The notes beneath the pieces are model-generated. The model ran no database searches. It worked only from the letters and a program-made list of their open reading frames with translations, and was not told the DNA's origin. Shown here piece after piece: positions 45,161-59,999 of a DNA stretch of 64,000 nt. Source of the stretch: Stenopsyche tienmushanensis (taxonomy: Eukaryota > Arthropoda > Insecta > Trichoptera > Stenopsychidae). The stretch is from NCBI GenBank assembly GCA_008973525.1, contig WACJ01000305.1, positions 62,001 to 126,000 of the forward strand, given 5' to 3'. Within the stretch, counting starts at the first letter, position 1; each line of letters opens with the position of its first letter. The position numbers and the translations under genes were made by a program.

Positions 45161-46494
45161 GATGTTATTAGCCCTATAGTGAACGTAAATCGATGCTGGA
45201 CCACGCAACACGTAGTACGGAGTGGCCGCACAGTAGACCCTTGTTCACTACCTAACTCTATACCTCTGTATTACGGGAAGAAAAAAGAAATGAAATAAAA
45301 AGGGAGATGTTTACAGTTGTTCTTATTTATAAATTCTTAGAATAGGGTCTTAGGTAGAAGGTACTAGAAGCGTTGTTATCGTTTTGACAGACCGTTAGTT
45401 AGCATCAATTTAGCTTTGGCTTTCCTAGCATGTGTTGAAAGTTAGAAGTCAAAATATAATCTTATCCGAAATGAAAATAGGATATCACAGACCGATGTAA
45501 TAAACCATGTAACAGATTCTTCCACGGAAATCGACACACCAAATCATGATTTAGTGAAGATGCAAGTGCCAGCAAAAAAAGCTAAAACGCTTGGAACCAT
45601 TGCAACCCGATCTTCAGATATAAATTCTTCCAATATATATAAGATTTATCGAAAGATGAATAACTGAAGAGATGTTTAGGTGATCATACGCAATATGCAA
45701 ACAAATGTTTCAACTTGACGTTTGGCGATTGGCTCCAAATCAACTACATTCTGGCTTATAGTAATCAAGATTGCAGCATTTTTGATTTTTGCCTTATTCA
45801 ATGAAGATAACTCAGCACTTGTAATGATTATGAACGATTTGAAAGTAGTTGTTGGCTCGCAGAGCTTTAATTAAGTACGGCAAATAGATGAGCAGCGTAT
45901 CAACCGACAGAATAGACGCAATTCAGCGGAGACCAAGGAAGCTCGGAAAGCTCGAAAATAGGAGATGCAAGCTCAAAATTATGTGTATGAAGAAGACTAA
46001 GGGTTGCTATATGGTGCTGGATTATGTAAAATATTTATGTTAAGATTTTATACTTAATTATAATCGACATGAAGCTAATTCTGAGATAATATTATTGTTT
46101 AAAGTGTGATTTTTATTGCAAGGAAGGTGCAAACATTTTGTTAAAGACACTCCTAAAACATGTAATTTTTATATATTTTTTTAAATCAAAATTGACTTCA
46201 TATTCTTAAAAAATATATTATTAATAAACTCAAAATATTGTATAGAATTTTAATAAAAATTGTGACTTTTATAATTCCCGCCAATAGCAAACTCTGATGG
46301 CGACCTTCCATTTACAGCAGCTTATAACTCGAATATATACGGCAGAAATGAACTAAAAAAAATTTCAGACGTACTTCAAAATATTAATAAGATATTCTCA
46401 AAGTTTAAGCCAATTATAATTATTTTTTCCTTGTTAAAAAAAATCACGAAAAACACTAAAAAATCTGCCTCTTAAACTGGTTTCCCCCTTAATT
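45160..46494 (+). mobile_element. decayed Kolobok element, right end preserved
   Basis: The + strand reads a broken C-terminal transposase tail around 45900-46025 (RQNRRNSAETKEARKARK, then EMQAQNYVYEED and GLLYGAGL). Its charged ETKEARKARK stretch parallels the ETKTARTGRK tail of the intact Kolobok copy at 9892. The right terminus GGTTTCCCCC is followed by TTAA (46490-46493). The left end was not found and the start coordinate is approximate. Confidence 0.55.
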
Positions 46495-49400
46495 GTATTG
46501 TGCCATATTTTCGAATAGCACGCAATAGTTCACCAAATTGACTCCAAACGAGAGCGAAATTCGCTCCAATTCGTTAGTATGTTTATATGCATAACGCATG
46601 GGATTTTTTTTCTGCTCATAATAACAATTACGCAGACACACACCCGTGGGAATCGAACTGCTTTTGTCTGCAATAATTCAATCCAGATTTCGTAACATCC
46701 ACGTGTCGTAACCTACGACGTTTCAGCGACGGCGACAGTTCTTCTGAGAATTTTCCCACAGGAGCACACCTCGGGTGCTGTCGAACAATGCGACACTGGC
46801 GTTTCGCTAATGGACACATCTGACCGGGAAATGTGGCGTGATGAAACGTGATACACTTTCGACAGAAATATCGCGCCGGCAAATTAATACACAAAATATC
46901 GGTTATGGGAGACAATAAGCGCGAATTTGGCAACGCGATCTCACAATGCGTACACCTTGACATCGTGAACGTATCGGCGTTTTTTTATGCAGAGACGAAA
47001 TCATCCGTGAAGTGTGAATCTATTATACAATTGCAGGAAGTGATATTTTTTTATTGGGTCGAATCTTTGAATTGATCGAATGTCGCAATCTCCGATCGTG
47101 TATTTTGTCGCGTATTCATATTCTGCGCTAATAAGGTTGAGAATAAATTATATTTAATCTATGAAAATTATTCTGTGGAAGCATTTAAACAAGCACATGT
47201 TTGACATTTTGATTTAAAGAATACATAAATTAACATGATAGTAATTTCAGACGAGCACGAGCGCGAAATATACTTAATGCCGCCTTTAGCGAAGAATCTT
47301 ACAAAGCTTGGAAAATTATCTATAAATATAGTTCATTAGATATTCTCGAATATTTCCTATACTGTTAGTGTTATTAATTTTTTAAAATAATGTAATTTCC
47401 CAGTCGTATTCTGTATCTATGTTAGTTTACGACGTTGATTTTGAAGTATTTATATTTTCTCTTTGGGTAACACTTTCAATCGCTAAATCTCATGAATGCC
47501 GAGAAACTGATCAATGCAATTTACTCGACGGCATATCGATGATGCAATTACAATAATAAATCAATGTATAATTCATAGCTCAAATAGAAAGTGTGGAAAA
47601 GTGCTCAATAAAACGGTGAAAATTGAACGAAGATCGCTGAAAAAATAATACGGATTCCTATGAAATCGTGCGATCATAATCACGACACCATAAACTCATC
47701 ACTACACAAAGCAATTTTACCCGAAATATTCGCGTTTAATTGAATTGTGGCCAATTCGAATTTCTAAAAAGAGACGAACATCATCAAAGTTGCTATGCAC
47801 TTTCATCGCGCGCTTTTATTCCCTTTTGATTTTATAACGCCATAAACAAAACGACGTAGACGTAAATGCGATAATGTGGCATCGTCGCGAGCGAAATAGA
47901 CTGATGAGATTATGCAAAATTAAATGACTAAATTAAATTAATTTTCACAACGACAATTATATATTTCAACCGTTTAAACGCTCCGGGGATGGCGCAACGC
48001 ATTGCGCAATGCGTGAAATGTCATAAAAGAGATGACGTTCCGGGAATCCGACGATTTAATTATACGACCGCATTGTTAGAAGGTCCCCAATGTGAAAATC
48101 GCAAATGCACTGTTTAAATTAATTTTAAGAGCGCACCAGAGAAAGTGTTTATTGGGCATTGTAAAAATTTTACACACAACCGTTGTCGAATAAAGGCATC
48201 ACGTGCAAAGTGGTCTATTACGGTTTTTTTTTTAATTTGAATTCTTGACGAAAATGGTCGATAAACTGTGTTATTTATTTGCAAAGAATAGAACGAATCA
48301 ATTTTATCGCTACGTTCGAATAACTCGCATATTAATTTATTTATGTGTACAAATATTTCCATTCGGCAATGATAAATCGCCAAATAATTGAAGATGGAAC
48401 ACAGCGTGTTAGATCCGGACGGGCAAACAAACTTAATTTGAATTTCATGTTTTTCAAACGTACGGATGATTTCTTCAAGAGCATGGACAATTTAATAAAT
48501 TCATCTCAAATCATAAATCAATGAAAGTCATGCGGCATCTTTTATAATGCAGATATGATTAGATTCATTATAAATGAGTCGCTTATGTAGTTTGACATTT
48601 TATTCTGTCAATTGACGTCGATGCAGCTAACCGCGATTTAGATACAGCGGCTCTTATAAAATAAAGCCGATTCATTATTTGATCGATCCTGTTTCTAATT
48701 ATCTTTTATCGATTGATCGTCCTACATCGATCAATCAATTTTCATCGACAATAAAAAATGCACGATACACTTTGTATTTGGTGAAACAATCCCGTCCGAT
48801 TTCTAGAAGCTATTGTAATTAAATTGAGCAACTATTGTCCGAACATATAGCATCTCGCAATAATTATCTATAAAATGCGACGGTAAAAAATGCGAATTAA
48901 ATCCATTAAAACCAGTTCATCACGCTTATTTATCTCGCGGTATATTTCACTGTCAATATTAATCAATAATACATGTCCGATTTCATACGGATTTTCTCGG
49001 TTTCATCAGAGAAGTAATGTTCGTTGGCCTTGTAACCGATTCTTTTTTAAACAGAAGTCGTATCGATCGAAATAAATCGATTAATTAGAAGAGGATCGCT
49101 CGTATTTTAAGCATGGCATGGCCGATTTCTAATCCTGCGATATTCGGTAGCTGATATATGTGGGATAGGAGGTACTTAAGAGTGCAAAAATTAATTTCAA
49201 AAATTATATAAGATCGTGATTTCTGCTGTGGTGCAAAAAATGGTGTCCCTGCTGAGAGGTCAGTATTTATTTTAATGCTGAAATAATTAATCGATCCGTG
49301 GAAACCATAATGATACTTTCTGATGTCAGTTTTTTTTATTGCTGTAACTTATGGATGTTCAAGCTCTTTTTATTAATACAATAAATCATTGATATTTTGA

Positions 49401-52400
49401 TATATCAAATTTCAGTATTTTAAATAATTTAAACGATTTAATCCATGTTATGCTTGCCGATGACACTTATTTTTAGTTGGACACAATTGAATTTAAAAGC
49501 TCACTTTTAACAACAACAACCCACTGCTGCTGAACCAAATCACTCTAACATGAACACTGCGAGGATCATCACCACTTTTTTCCGTAATTTTCCGCTCAAT
49601 AAGCACGATATTGACCGATGACTACCGACCGCTCCGCATCAGCTCCCCTAGCTGACTGTCAGCAGTCACACATCCCATAACAATACTTTTTTGCTGAAAA
49701 AAACGAAACAAAGACATGCAAGGTGCTTTGATTAGTCGTCTGGTGAAATAATATCGCCATCCAAGACAATGGTGGAAAATGGAGCCGCGTGGGAAATGAA
49801 CATTGACTAATAATGCCCGGGAGCGGATATCTTGCTCGTTTATCATTGCGCTATGTGATCCGTTTCTCACAGGATGGAAAATAACGGCAGAAACCGAAAG
49901 TCATCACCAAAAACTGGAGTGACCAAATGAGACAACAGCCAACAAGTATTTCCCATGTACAGTTCATAAACGGATCTTAAATTGTCCCACAAGATGAAGG
50001 TCAGAGCGATTTTCGCCATCAGCCGGAAATGTACAAATGACACTGCCTAAAGAAAGCAAATATAATAAAATATATTAAAGAGCTTTTTGGTGAAAGGTAT
50101 ATTTATCTAGAAAGCCTAATGATACGATAAAAAATAGAAAATAACGCTTTTAATCATAGTGATTTATATATTTTTTGTTGCAAAAATCTATGATACTACT
50201 ATCGTAATATGCTAATTTTAAAAGCATATTAACTAAATTAAATGGGTTCAAATTTAGATTTCGAAATTTGGTTGGAATAAGGAGGATGCGATAACACTTC
50301 CCAGTTTAATTCCCGTATTTTATCCAGTGTTAATTTTGCTTTATGAACCATGGCGCGCATTATCGTCTTCTTTCTGTTGAATAAATACGAATGTTTATCT
50401 TTTGATTTTTAAATAAAAACTTATTATTGTGGACAATAAGCTTAAACCGTTAATTTTTATCCCGGGTTAATTAATTCATAATGAATTATTCCCCGCATAT
50501 CCCATTATATGTAGATCAATTCTGACTTTCAGAGGGTTGAAATTGGGGTTTCTTTTCGAGAAAACCATTAATTTTTTGATCGTATATTATCGTAAATGAA
50601 CTATTTCTCATCGACAGTTATAATGTTATTCAAAAAGGGATTATTTTGTTGTATAATCAAGAAGACGTAGCATATGTTTCGTCGCTCGTTTTTGTTGTGT
50701 TCGGTTAAGGGATGCGTTACTTATTCTACTCCATAAAACTTATAGTATACACTTCGTCAATGAGTTATAAATGGTCTCAATTAAACATCAATCTTTATGA
50801 TAATTCATCGATTTTTTGTCGTGAATCTGACTCGATTAGAGATTCTAGTGCATTGCTTATAAAATTCGAATTATCCCCTAAGCTTCTATTGACCGATTTA
50901 AATTTCTGGAAACATTACTAGCATCTATGGACTATTATCACTTCATCATAAATATCTTAGAACGGTTTACTGGTTTTTGTGGCATTTTTTGGCATTATGC
51001 AAATATTTTCGGCTGCAAGAAAAGCTTCTTCAGATTTAACACATGCTAAGTATGCATTGAAATGCAAATATTTGCTGTGAATCATTTTTTAATATACTAA
51101 ACATCCAATCCAAAAGAAATGGCAGAATACGAAAAAATCAATAACTGCGAAAATACCGATAAAAGGTTAAATCACAATGACCATATTACGAAAAACCTTA
51201 ATCTTGCGCTATAAATTTATCGATTATGTCTAGACTACAGAAGACAAATGTCTATATTTTTTAAGCAGCAAAAAAATCAAACGCTCATAAGATCATCATC
51301 TTCATATGATTTAATTTGAATGGATTTCCCATAAATCATGTCGAGAGCCCCCCAATATTCTAATACTGTTATGCGTCCGGTTGTCTGCACGTAAGAAACA
51401 CATTGTGACCCGGTGGAAATGTTTCTGGTTTTTCTCGTCGACAAACGCAAATTGATATAAATTGTCCCCCTACGGCCAGCGGACTTCAATATCTCCGCTT
51501 ATATAATATATATGAGGAAATCTCGTAGAGGATCTCGCCGATGTGTATTATTAGCATTCTTGTTGCCTATGGGTGCGAAGATTCAATGATCGTAAATAAA
51601 GGCGATCGAAGATCTACCACGAGTGCTAAATAGCACTTAATTGTATAACATCACGATAAGCCAGCTATAATCGCATTAATGTAATCTTGCATTGTAATAG
51701 GTAGAATCATATGGAAATGTCGAATTCTGCACAAATTGACATATTTCAGGAAAGCGGTTATTTTCACGGTGTGTTAAGTAATACATTTGGTAGCACTTGG
51801 TCTGGAAGAATTAGTATAGCAGCACTTAAATTCTATTTTTCCGAAGGTCTTTCTTTTTTAACTCTACAGAATCCTAATCGACTTGAATTATCTCTTTAAG
51901 CGAAGACTTCCTCGAATGCCCGACAATTACCTCTTGCATATATCTTGCATGCTTCTGCATTCCCAGCACTGAGAAGATTCGCGTAATCTCTTTTCGTGTA
52001 ATTGCAGCCCAAGAGTGGCAAATGAAGCCACACCGCTTAAAAATGCATCGGAACAATTGCTAACCCTTCGAACCCGCCATTCCCGAGCAGTTGCGCAACA
52101 AGAGCGAATAAATCGCTTCCCATCGTTGAACGCGGAAGGCCTTCTTATCTATTCGTTAATTATTGTTGTTTAATTGCATAAAACGCAGTCATGTACTCTA
52201 ACAATCAGCAAATTATCAAAGAGAAGAAAATGCGACTGCATTTTTTGCAGGCGCTTAAAAACGCCTTGCAATTATGCTATAATCTAACGCCTAATGTTAT
52301 TATTCTTATGCCCCTTAATTGCTATATAATTTCTTAATCGACCGAAAAAAAACAAGCTTCGGTATGCAATAAGAAAAATTTTATAACTTGACAGCTAGAA

Positions 52401-53660
52401 AATTTTCCCTTCTGCGTTTCTAATTGATTAATTGATTATAAGTGGAAGTAATAAGTTCCAATGTGATTGTAAATATATTCGTCTGTAAGTGAAATATTCA
52501 AATAAACTTTCATGTATATTATCTTGATAAGCTTGTCAAAATTCTTCAGATCAAATTAATCAGGGACGCATTACAGATGCATACATTAAAACGATGCGCC
52601 TGCGCAGCGAATTAAATCGGACAGCAGAGGCGCACCATTTATACAGCTTTTTTGCTTAAATGCATACATTGTAAAGCGTACTTAGTTGCAATACGTTACA
52701 TAGTTGCTCAGCACCAAACATGTAATAAAACTGCATAACTGCAAGTGGATCAGATAAGGCGTTGCGATGCTTTCGCGCTGAGATGCGTCTCGATGCGAGC
52801 ATTTATGTCCGATGAGATTAATTGAACGGACAATCTCAGCTTTGGTTGCGCCACTGCCCAATCTCGACTCGACCAGTTATCTTCGTTCCATGCATCGCCG
52901 AAGGTACAAATTGCCCTCAGCTATGATTTAATTAATCATACCGAAGGTTCAGAAATCAGTCTTATGCGGATCACGACGCTCCGATTGCGCCTCGAATCGA
53001 TCTATATATTAGATCTACGCATTCCGACCGGCAACCTTTCACTCGGCACGAAGAAAAGCCGTTTTTTGTTTTATCTATTAACACGTAAATCTTTCACAGT
53101 AGCTCGTTTGGCAATCCTTCAAGCGCTAAAAGATTGCCCGATTCATATCTGGCACGAACTATTTCAAAATTGCTAATCCTTATCGAACAAAAGCTCACTG
53201 TGAGATACACCGACGATGCGATGTATCGCAACATTATTCAAAGCAAACGGCGTGATCAACGGCCAAACGATGACCATTTAAGCATTCGATTCATTTCAAT
53301 GTATATCCGTGTAATAAATTCGATAAGGTGCAAAATTGTCAATTTGCTATGTTTCAATCGATATTTAATGGCATTAAATGTCAAGAATATTATCCCAAAG
53401 TCTCAAGAGAGAATTGTGAATTTCAATTGAATACAAGCATTTTTCAATCCTATATAAATGTTGTAACCTTACTTTTTGGATAACCCTCGTATACAAATGT
53501 CTTAGATATTATTTTATTGGTATCTGATGCCAACTTGCTATTTTATCAGTTTATTAATAGTGGTATTTTTTCATAACATAGTTTTGAAATTCAATAATTA
53601 TGATGCTCAATTTACATCTAACCAAAACAATAAAGTAGAAATTAGCATTTAAATTAAAGT
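46495..53660. other. gene-free stretch, no supported feature
   Basis: About 7 kb without a convincing exon or a named transposon. Locally more GC-rich patches (for example 52560-52920) might be regulatory or old coding debris, but carry no readable motif. Confidence 0.35.
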
Positions 53661-53668
53661 TAAGATGG

Positions 53669-54500
53669 TTAGAAAAACGATAATGCAAATGAATTATTAA
53701 TAGTAGTCAAACTATCATTAAATAGATCTACATCCAAGCCATTGTAGAAGCCGCACACCCTGACGATATATGAATTTTGACGATAATTAGTGAAAAAAAT
53801 GGGAATACGCAAAAGGGGCCATCTTTGTCTGGATCGATTATGAACAGACAATGAAAACTTGTTTAGGATTGCTGACCAATTGATAACGCCATTTAGAAGT
53901 TTTGAAAGAAATATTATATCAGCTACGTTGCGTCGAAAATATAAGGGAAGAATATGGAACCTACGACATCTAGATACATAGTTGACATCTATTGAGTTAT
54001 ATTAACGCTTCAATCCCTATAAATTAAATAAGGAGGATTCCAGATTTGACTTGCATAATCGAGATGACTTCTTACGTAAGCACAATATAAGATTTTGATT
54101 GACCGAAATTCCTTGGAATATCTAATAATAAAGCCCAATAATTTAGATGTATAGATAATTTATTTATTCGGCAGTATTCCGTAAGTCTGTCTAAATCATC
54201 TTGGAAAGTTGAGATATCAGATAGATTCGATGGTTTTAAGAATTTTCTTTCAGCAAACAAGAGATACTTTGAGTTCCTGAAGCAATCTCTAATGTCATTG
54301 ATGAAAAATATAAAGAGTAGTGGTCCAAGAAGTGAGCCTTATACTTGAGGAAATGCACCGACAGGTAGATTTGAATCCATTGGTTACAACAGCCTAGCAT
54401 CTTCGATCGATGTAAGAGGCTAATCATCTCAGCAGGTTACCATGAATACCTGCTTTGGAGTAATAAAGGAAGGAATGCTTTAAAACTTTGAAAACAGTAT
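53669..54500 (-). pseudogene. non-LTR retrotransposon reverse transcriptase fragment (Jockey/BS-like), dead
   Basis: The minus strand, across several frames, reads the palm and C-terminal parts of a LINE reverse transcriptase. LLGPLLFIFFINDIRD is followed by KYLLFAERKFL, where the catalytic FADD motif should stand, so two active-site aspartates are lost. Next come DISTFQDDLDRLTEYCRINK and LSIHLN, and near 53669-53960 RRNVADIIFLSKLLNG then VHNRSRQRWPLLRIPIF and YIVRVCGFYNGL. Stops and frameshifts are frequent and the 5' part is absent, as expected for a 5'-truncated, old copy. Confidence 0.75.
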
Positions 54501-57500
54501 TTTTTAATAACAAAATATGCTTGTACATCGGATCAATATAGCAGCGCTTAGATCGCTCAATCAAATGATCACCTGTCTATGCCGGTGGTGTTCGTACAAG
54601 TAATAACGTGGATATACGATGACAGAGAACGAGCAGATAAGCCATTCCCGATTGAAATTTATTCATCCGTTAAAGTAAGAGTAAGGTTTCTCCTTCAGAA
54701 GTAATTTATGCGTCATGTTGTGTGGTTGAAGCTGCGTTGTTTCATTCTGGGGGTCAGAGATCACAGCCTCGGCGGGCCCAGCCTCGCTCTTCGCTTGTCG
54801 ATTTTTGCTTCTTGCTTGTTCATCGTCACCTCCAACAATGGAAGCAAAGAGCTCAACCTTTCATTAAGTCTCCGGCTCTTGATTAATATTTACGGCAGCT
54901 GCGACTACTGCAGAAGGGCCGATAAATTCAACCTTGGAACCATAAATCTAATGTTTCTATATTGATTCGCTTATTCTATGTTATTATTTTTCCATTTCGA
55001 AACACCCATCTATATATTTTTGCAAACATGTTGTTTTCACATTAATAATAAATTCAATTTTATCAAAAAAATGTTTTAAAAACGCAGATCTAAAGTTGTA
55101 TCTGAAACGCCTATGAAAAGCTTTCATATAAAAAAGGGGGCGGTAACGATTCATTGCAGTCTCGTTAGATTTTTATTGATAGCATCGAATGAAATAATTT
55201 CATATACATTAACGAAAATTAAGGAATATCAGCACTTCTCAATTTAATGTAATATTTAATTTTTAATAATTAAATTTTGAGAATGATATTTTTGCTTAAT
55301 CTCAATTTAATATATGATTAGGAACAATAAAGGCAAACCATATTCATTGATCATTGGATCGTATAAACTTTGCCTTGTATGAATAACCACTTTCTTCCTA
55401 TAAATTAAGCACAAATACAGACTATCTTTATACAAGACACGTCTTGCAGATTATATACAATATCGGAGATAAATGGTGCATTAATAAAAGTGCATTCTGT
55501 GGGAGTATTCCGATGATCCAGTACCGGGAAGTGAATCGTGTCTATTAAAGTACTATTGACGCATTCAATGCGCGAGCTTAATCCCGATGTGTTCAACATG
55601 TTTTTAGATGCGCGCGTTTCCGCATTTCACGAATAGATTTTCATTTAACAATCAACGTCCTACGCGATGAAATCGATATTGTTTTACTATTTCACTCAAT
55701 AGTTCATCCAGTGTCACATTTCACGCTTGGGTGGAAGATCCTGGAGATAACTTCGCTACCCGTGCAATGAATATAGCATTCGATTCATAAGATACAGGAA
55801 TGGAATCAACGACTCGGTTACGTTTCGCCGATTTGCATCCGAAGAGCGTATCGACCGCGATCGTAACCGATGAACTTTATTGTGGTTATTACGCCACGAC
55901 GGACCTAATATTTAATTTAACCACTGTCGCAGTAAATAAACCGTAGCAGTAATAATAGCTGCGGTTTATAGCTACAAATTCTTGTATGTAGATATAAACA
56001 GTGGCAATTTAATAATTTCTATGAACATTCCACATATCTAAGCAAATATGCATTTAATATGATGCTGGTATTATAATGCAAATGAGAATAAAATCCTGTT
56101 TTTAGGCCTTCCTAGATAAAAAAAAGTATTACATAACCGGAATGATGCAAAAGTCATTAATTATCAATGGGTTGTTAATTTTTGTGCAATTCATGAAATG
56201 TATCAATCCGAAAATGAGCAAAAAAGACGCCCAAGGCGAATATTCGAATCACCTCACTACATTAATACACGCTCCTCATCTGTTTATATAAGTAATTTAT
56301 ATGTCAATCCGAATTACTTAGAGAAAATCGATATTTTTAGCATAAAAAATGACTCTTTACCGGTGTATTTTTTTGCTCGGCATTGTTATATGTTTATTAA
56401 GTATTTAAATTGGCCCGTTTTTATAGACTATATTAATGCAATAAAAAATCTGCTATAATAAAATATGAATCGCAAACCGGACATCTTATAATACCGTACG
56501 GGTAACGATACCGAACAAAAACTGGCATCCTTATTTTTTAGCTCCATAAGAAAGCTATTAGGAGAACGACGATCACATCCAGCGGCGTGTATAGAAAAAA
56601 TGCCATTATCGATCGAAAGACACGAATCTATTGTGGAGTATAGAAAACAGAGAATCAATCGCGGTCTCATAATAGAAAGAGTGAAAATATAATCAATAAT
56701 TAAATCGCAACTGTAGGTTCTCGTTTTTGTTAGATCGATTTAATTAATATCGAAAACAAAGTGCTATCGTCCATTAAGAAATATAGCATATCAATAATAA
56801 TAATTGAATATTAAAATAATACATTAATTGAGAAGCACCTTGTCATTGCTCTGTCACGTGATATTACACGGTCATATGATTTACACTTTCTATGAATGAA
56901 TATGTATCTTGTATTGTATTGATCGTAGTATCTCAAACATTTCGACATATATTTTTATACGGATTTTAATTAAAATTTTCTCATTTTAAAAACTGACCTC
57001 TCATGACCCAATGTTCGATTTCGACATTTATCAGCGTATAATCCATATATCTCTCTGTACTTGCTCAAGGCTGTTATTATATTTAAAATGTAATAAGAAA
57101 ACATGATAATATTTCTATGCATGTACAGGCCATTAAACGTATTTGTAGGAGAGTTTATTTAGCAAGAACAGTAGCTGAAAGAGGTTTTGCCTGGAGGAAC
57201 GTCACGAACTTGAGAGATTTAAATGCGATATAGTAACGATTGTATTGATATTGTTCAACGATTTAACGATTATCAAACAGTATACAGACAAGAGTAATCG
57301 AGATGTTAACGACGTAATGTCAAAACGGAAAGTGCTCCGACATATTGATGCAGTAAAAAAATGATACGGATGTCATATTATAATACTGAAATGAATAATT
57401 CGAAACAAGCTCTCGATTTTAAATAGCAAACTAATAAAAGATAAATTAAAGCTCCATCGCTATATAAATGGATGCCAACGTACCGTGAAAGTGCATAACA

Positions 57501-59690
57501 ACATAACACTGCACTTATTCAAATGACTTTCTTCACTAGCTCCAGCATCATCATCATTACGAAGCTCCTGATGTAATTGAAATCGCCGGAGTTCCCACTA
57601 GAGCACCGCGGGCGACGGACGAGCTCTCGGCTCCCACAGCTTCAGCCGACTTTCATATTCGCCTCTAATCGCGAGCATCGCCAAAAAGGTTGCATTGGAC
57701 CAGAACTAATTTGAAAGTGTTCGTGGATATTGGCGTGAGAATGAAATCCACGTGCTACCGGTACGGATCGCATTTGTGGCACACGATCTACACGCGCGAT
57801 TTTTTGCTTCTTACGCATTAGTGCGGATGCTATTGGTAATATGAATATGTGAGCATCAATTTTCTTTTGATATTGCTGTTATAATGGTTCAATTAAATAC
57901 ACAGTGGCATGGGTGTCAGATTGATAGCAGTCTTTAGAGGTCATAAAGATTGAAGAATATCATGAGAAAGCTATAAATTTATTTTATTATTACACACAAA
58001 AACATATATCAAGCACAATTAGAATGTAAGGAAGTCAATTTAATTCCATATAACATAAAAGTAATACCATAATTATTTTTTGGAGAGATTCTAAATATAA
58101 ATTTAAATCGGATGTATTATTCAGATAGATGTAATAAAATAGGATATGACAAGCAAATATCATAAATAAAGACTTGTTACGGAAGATAAGGATGGTCACG
58201 GAAGTAGTTCTATGTAATGGAGCTGATCTGGGATCCATTACAACTTGTCAATCGAGATTGATGACAACAACTAGTCGGGACATACACCTTGCCAGCATTT
58301 TCTATTATATTGCAACCATGGTAGAAAACGAAATTCACGACTATATCTCACATACATCGAAAGTCAGCAATCTTCTCTATTTTTTCCCACGAATAGGATA
58401 CCGGTAGAGCAAGTACGGGTAGACTATAAATCACTTCCTCTACTGCTTTGAAGATAATCGCGCTCGTGTAAAACGACAATTCGCATTAGTGACACCTCGA
58501 ATAATCCAATTTCTTGTAGAGCGTAACATGAATTAATACAGATTTGCACTGTTATTAAGGTGTCGAGCGAAACAATTATCGCCGAGCGGGAATTCATTAA
58601 ATTGTTTGTTAAGAAGTTGTTGAACATCATTTGTAGTCGTTAAACATAAATTCAACACAGAATATCATGCTTGTTTAATTTAGAAAAGAAAGCAAATAAT
58701 AAATATTTATTTAAAAATAAATGGGAACCGCTGCTTGAGTGCGCGCTGTGTCATTTGTGTATGAAGACCCTTACGTGCATGTATTCATTTGTAAAAAAAA
58801 GAGGAGGGATTAATTATTTGCAATCAACCAATCGAATGACTCATTTAAACATCCACCGATCAAATTTAATTGGGGGACTTATGAAAAGAAAGTTCTATTT
58901 ATATTTTCTATTGACGCTTGAAATATGATACAACATCGACAAATTGATAATAGATTGTTGTCTAGTGGTTGTTGTAGACGTTTTTACATATTTTTTATGC
59001 TTTAAAAAACTCTTATAGGACATGATTGAAGTCTACTTTAAACGTTTGCATCTTTGGTAATCAACTTTGCCAAATACGTCTGAGTAGAACGCGCTGAAAA
59101 ATTATTAATTAATAAATGACGACCCATTACATGAATCATGCATTATAATTGCATGTTGTCATGATCAACGAGTGTGCGAGTCCCGAAGTTGAGACGTGCT
59201 GGGCGGACCGCCCTAAAGCTCTCATGTGCGATGGTTGTTATTTTAATAAGTTAAGATTATTCTAGAGGCGGTCATTATGGCGAAACAATAAAATGTGTGT
59301 AATTATTATCGTGTGAAAGTAGCCGAACCGCGAAAATATCGCATTACGGATGGACGAAAAAAAGCACGAGATGCAACTGTAAGATACGGATGCTTTGTTT
59401 TCTGTTATATAATACTAAACATTGAACAAAGAGCATCAGCTTCGATGATGAAACGGATTCATCGGAAGTGGGTGACTCGGTGATTCTGATATTTGCTTGA
59501 TAAGTTATTCAAAATTTGTAGACCAAGTTGAATAATTTTGTTGCTGACAAATCTAATGACTATAATCTAAATATACTACCATAACCCAAATAGAAATGCA
59601 TCTGAAATGATATTATGATTTTAAAGAATCCCAAATTAATATTTTCCATAGACTGTCAGATCAAAACACAAATAATGTTCATCTGTATTA
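54501..59690. other. gene-free stretch, no supported feature
   Basis: No exon with a recognisable domain. A more GC-rich patch at 57540-57780 stands out from its surroundings and could be a promoter or regulatory block; there is no further support. Confidence 0.35.
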
Positions 59691-59692
59691 TA

Positions 59693-59995
59693 TATACGGG
59701 GTTATTCAATAAGGACGTTCAAAATTTGTTAGGTTATAGTAGTTATGTTGTTAAAACAACATCTATCAAATTTATTGTTATTTATGAAATAGTTTAGAGT
59801 AAATTTGCATGGAAAGTTTTAGCGCTAAGGCTACAAATCATCAAATATTATTTTCAAAATCAGTGCTCCGTTCCGCGCATTATATAATTTTTATCCTCGT
59901 CACAATCGTCCTGCCGAGTCAACTATTCGACATTTGGTGGCCAAATTCGAGTCAACCGGTTCGATTCTCAAAATTTGCAGGTGAGTTTTTCTCAA
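59693..59995 (+). pseudogene. DUF4817-type mariner N-terminal fragment
   Basis: Begins GGGTTATTCAATAAGGACGT, like the ends of the MITE at 5738. The + strand then reads, in a broken frame, RHNRPAESTIRHLVAKFEST followed by GSILK, the helix-turn-helix region often annotated DUF4817 in insect transposases. It is cut off where hAT-derived sequence begins. Confidence 0.65.
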
Positions 59996-59999
59996 CGCC

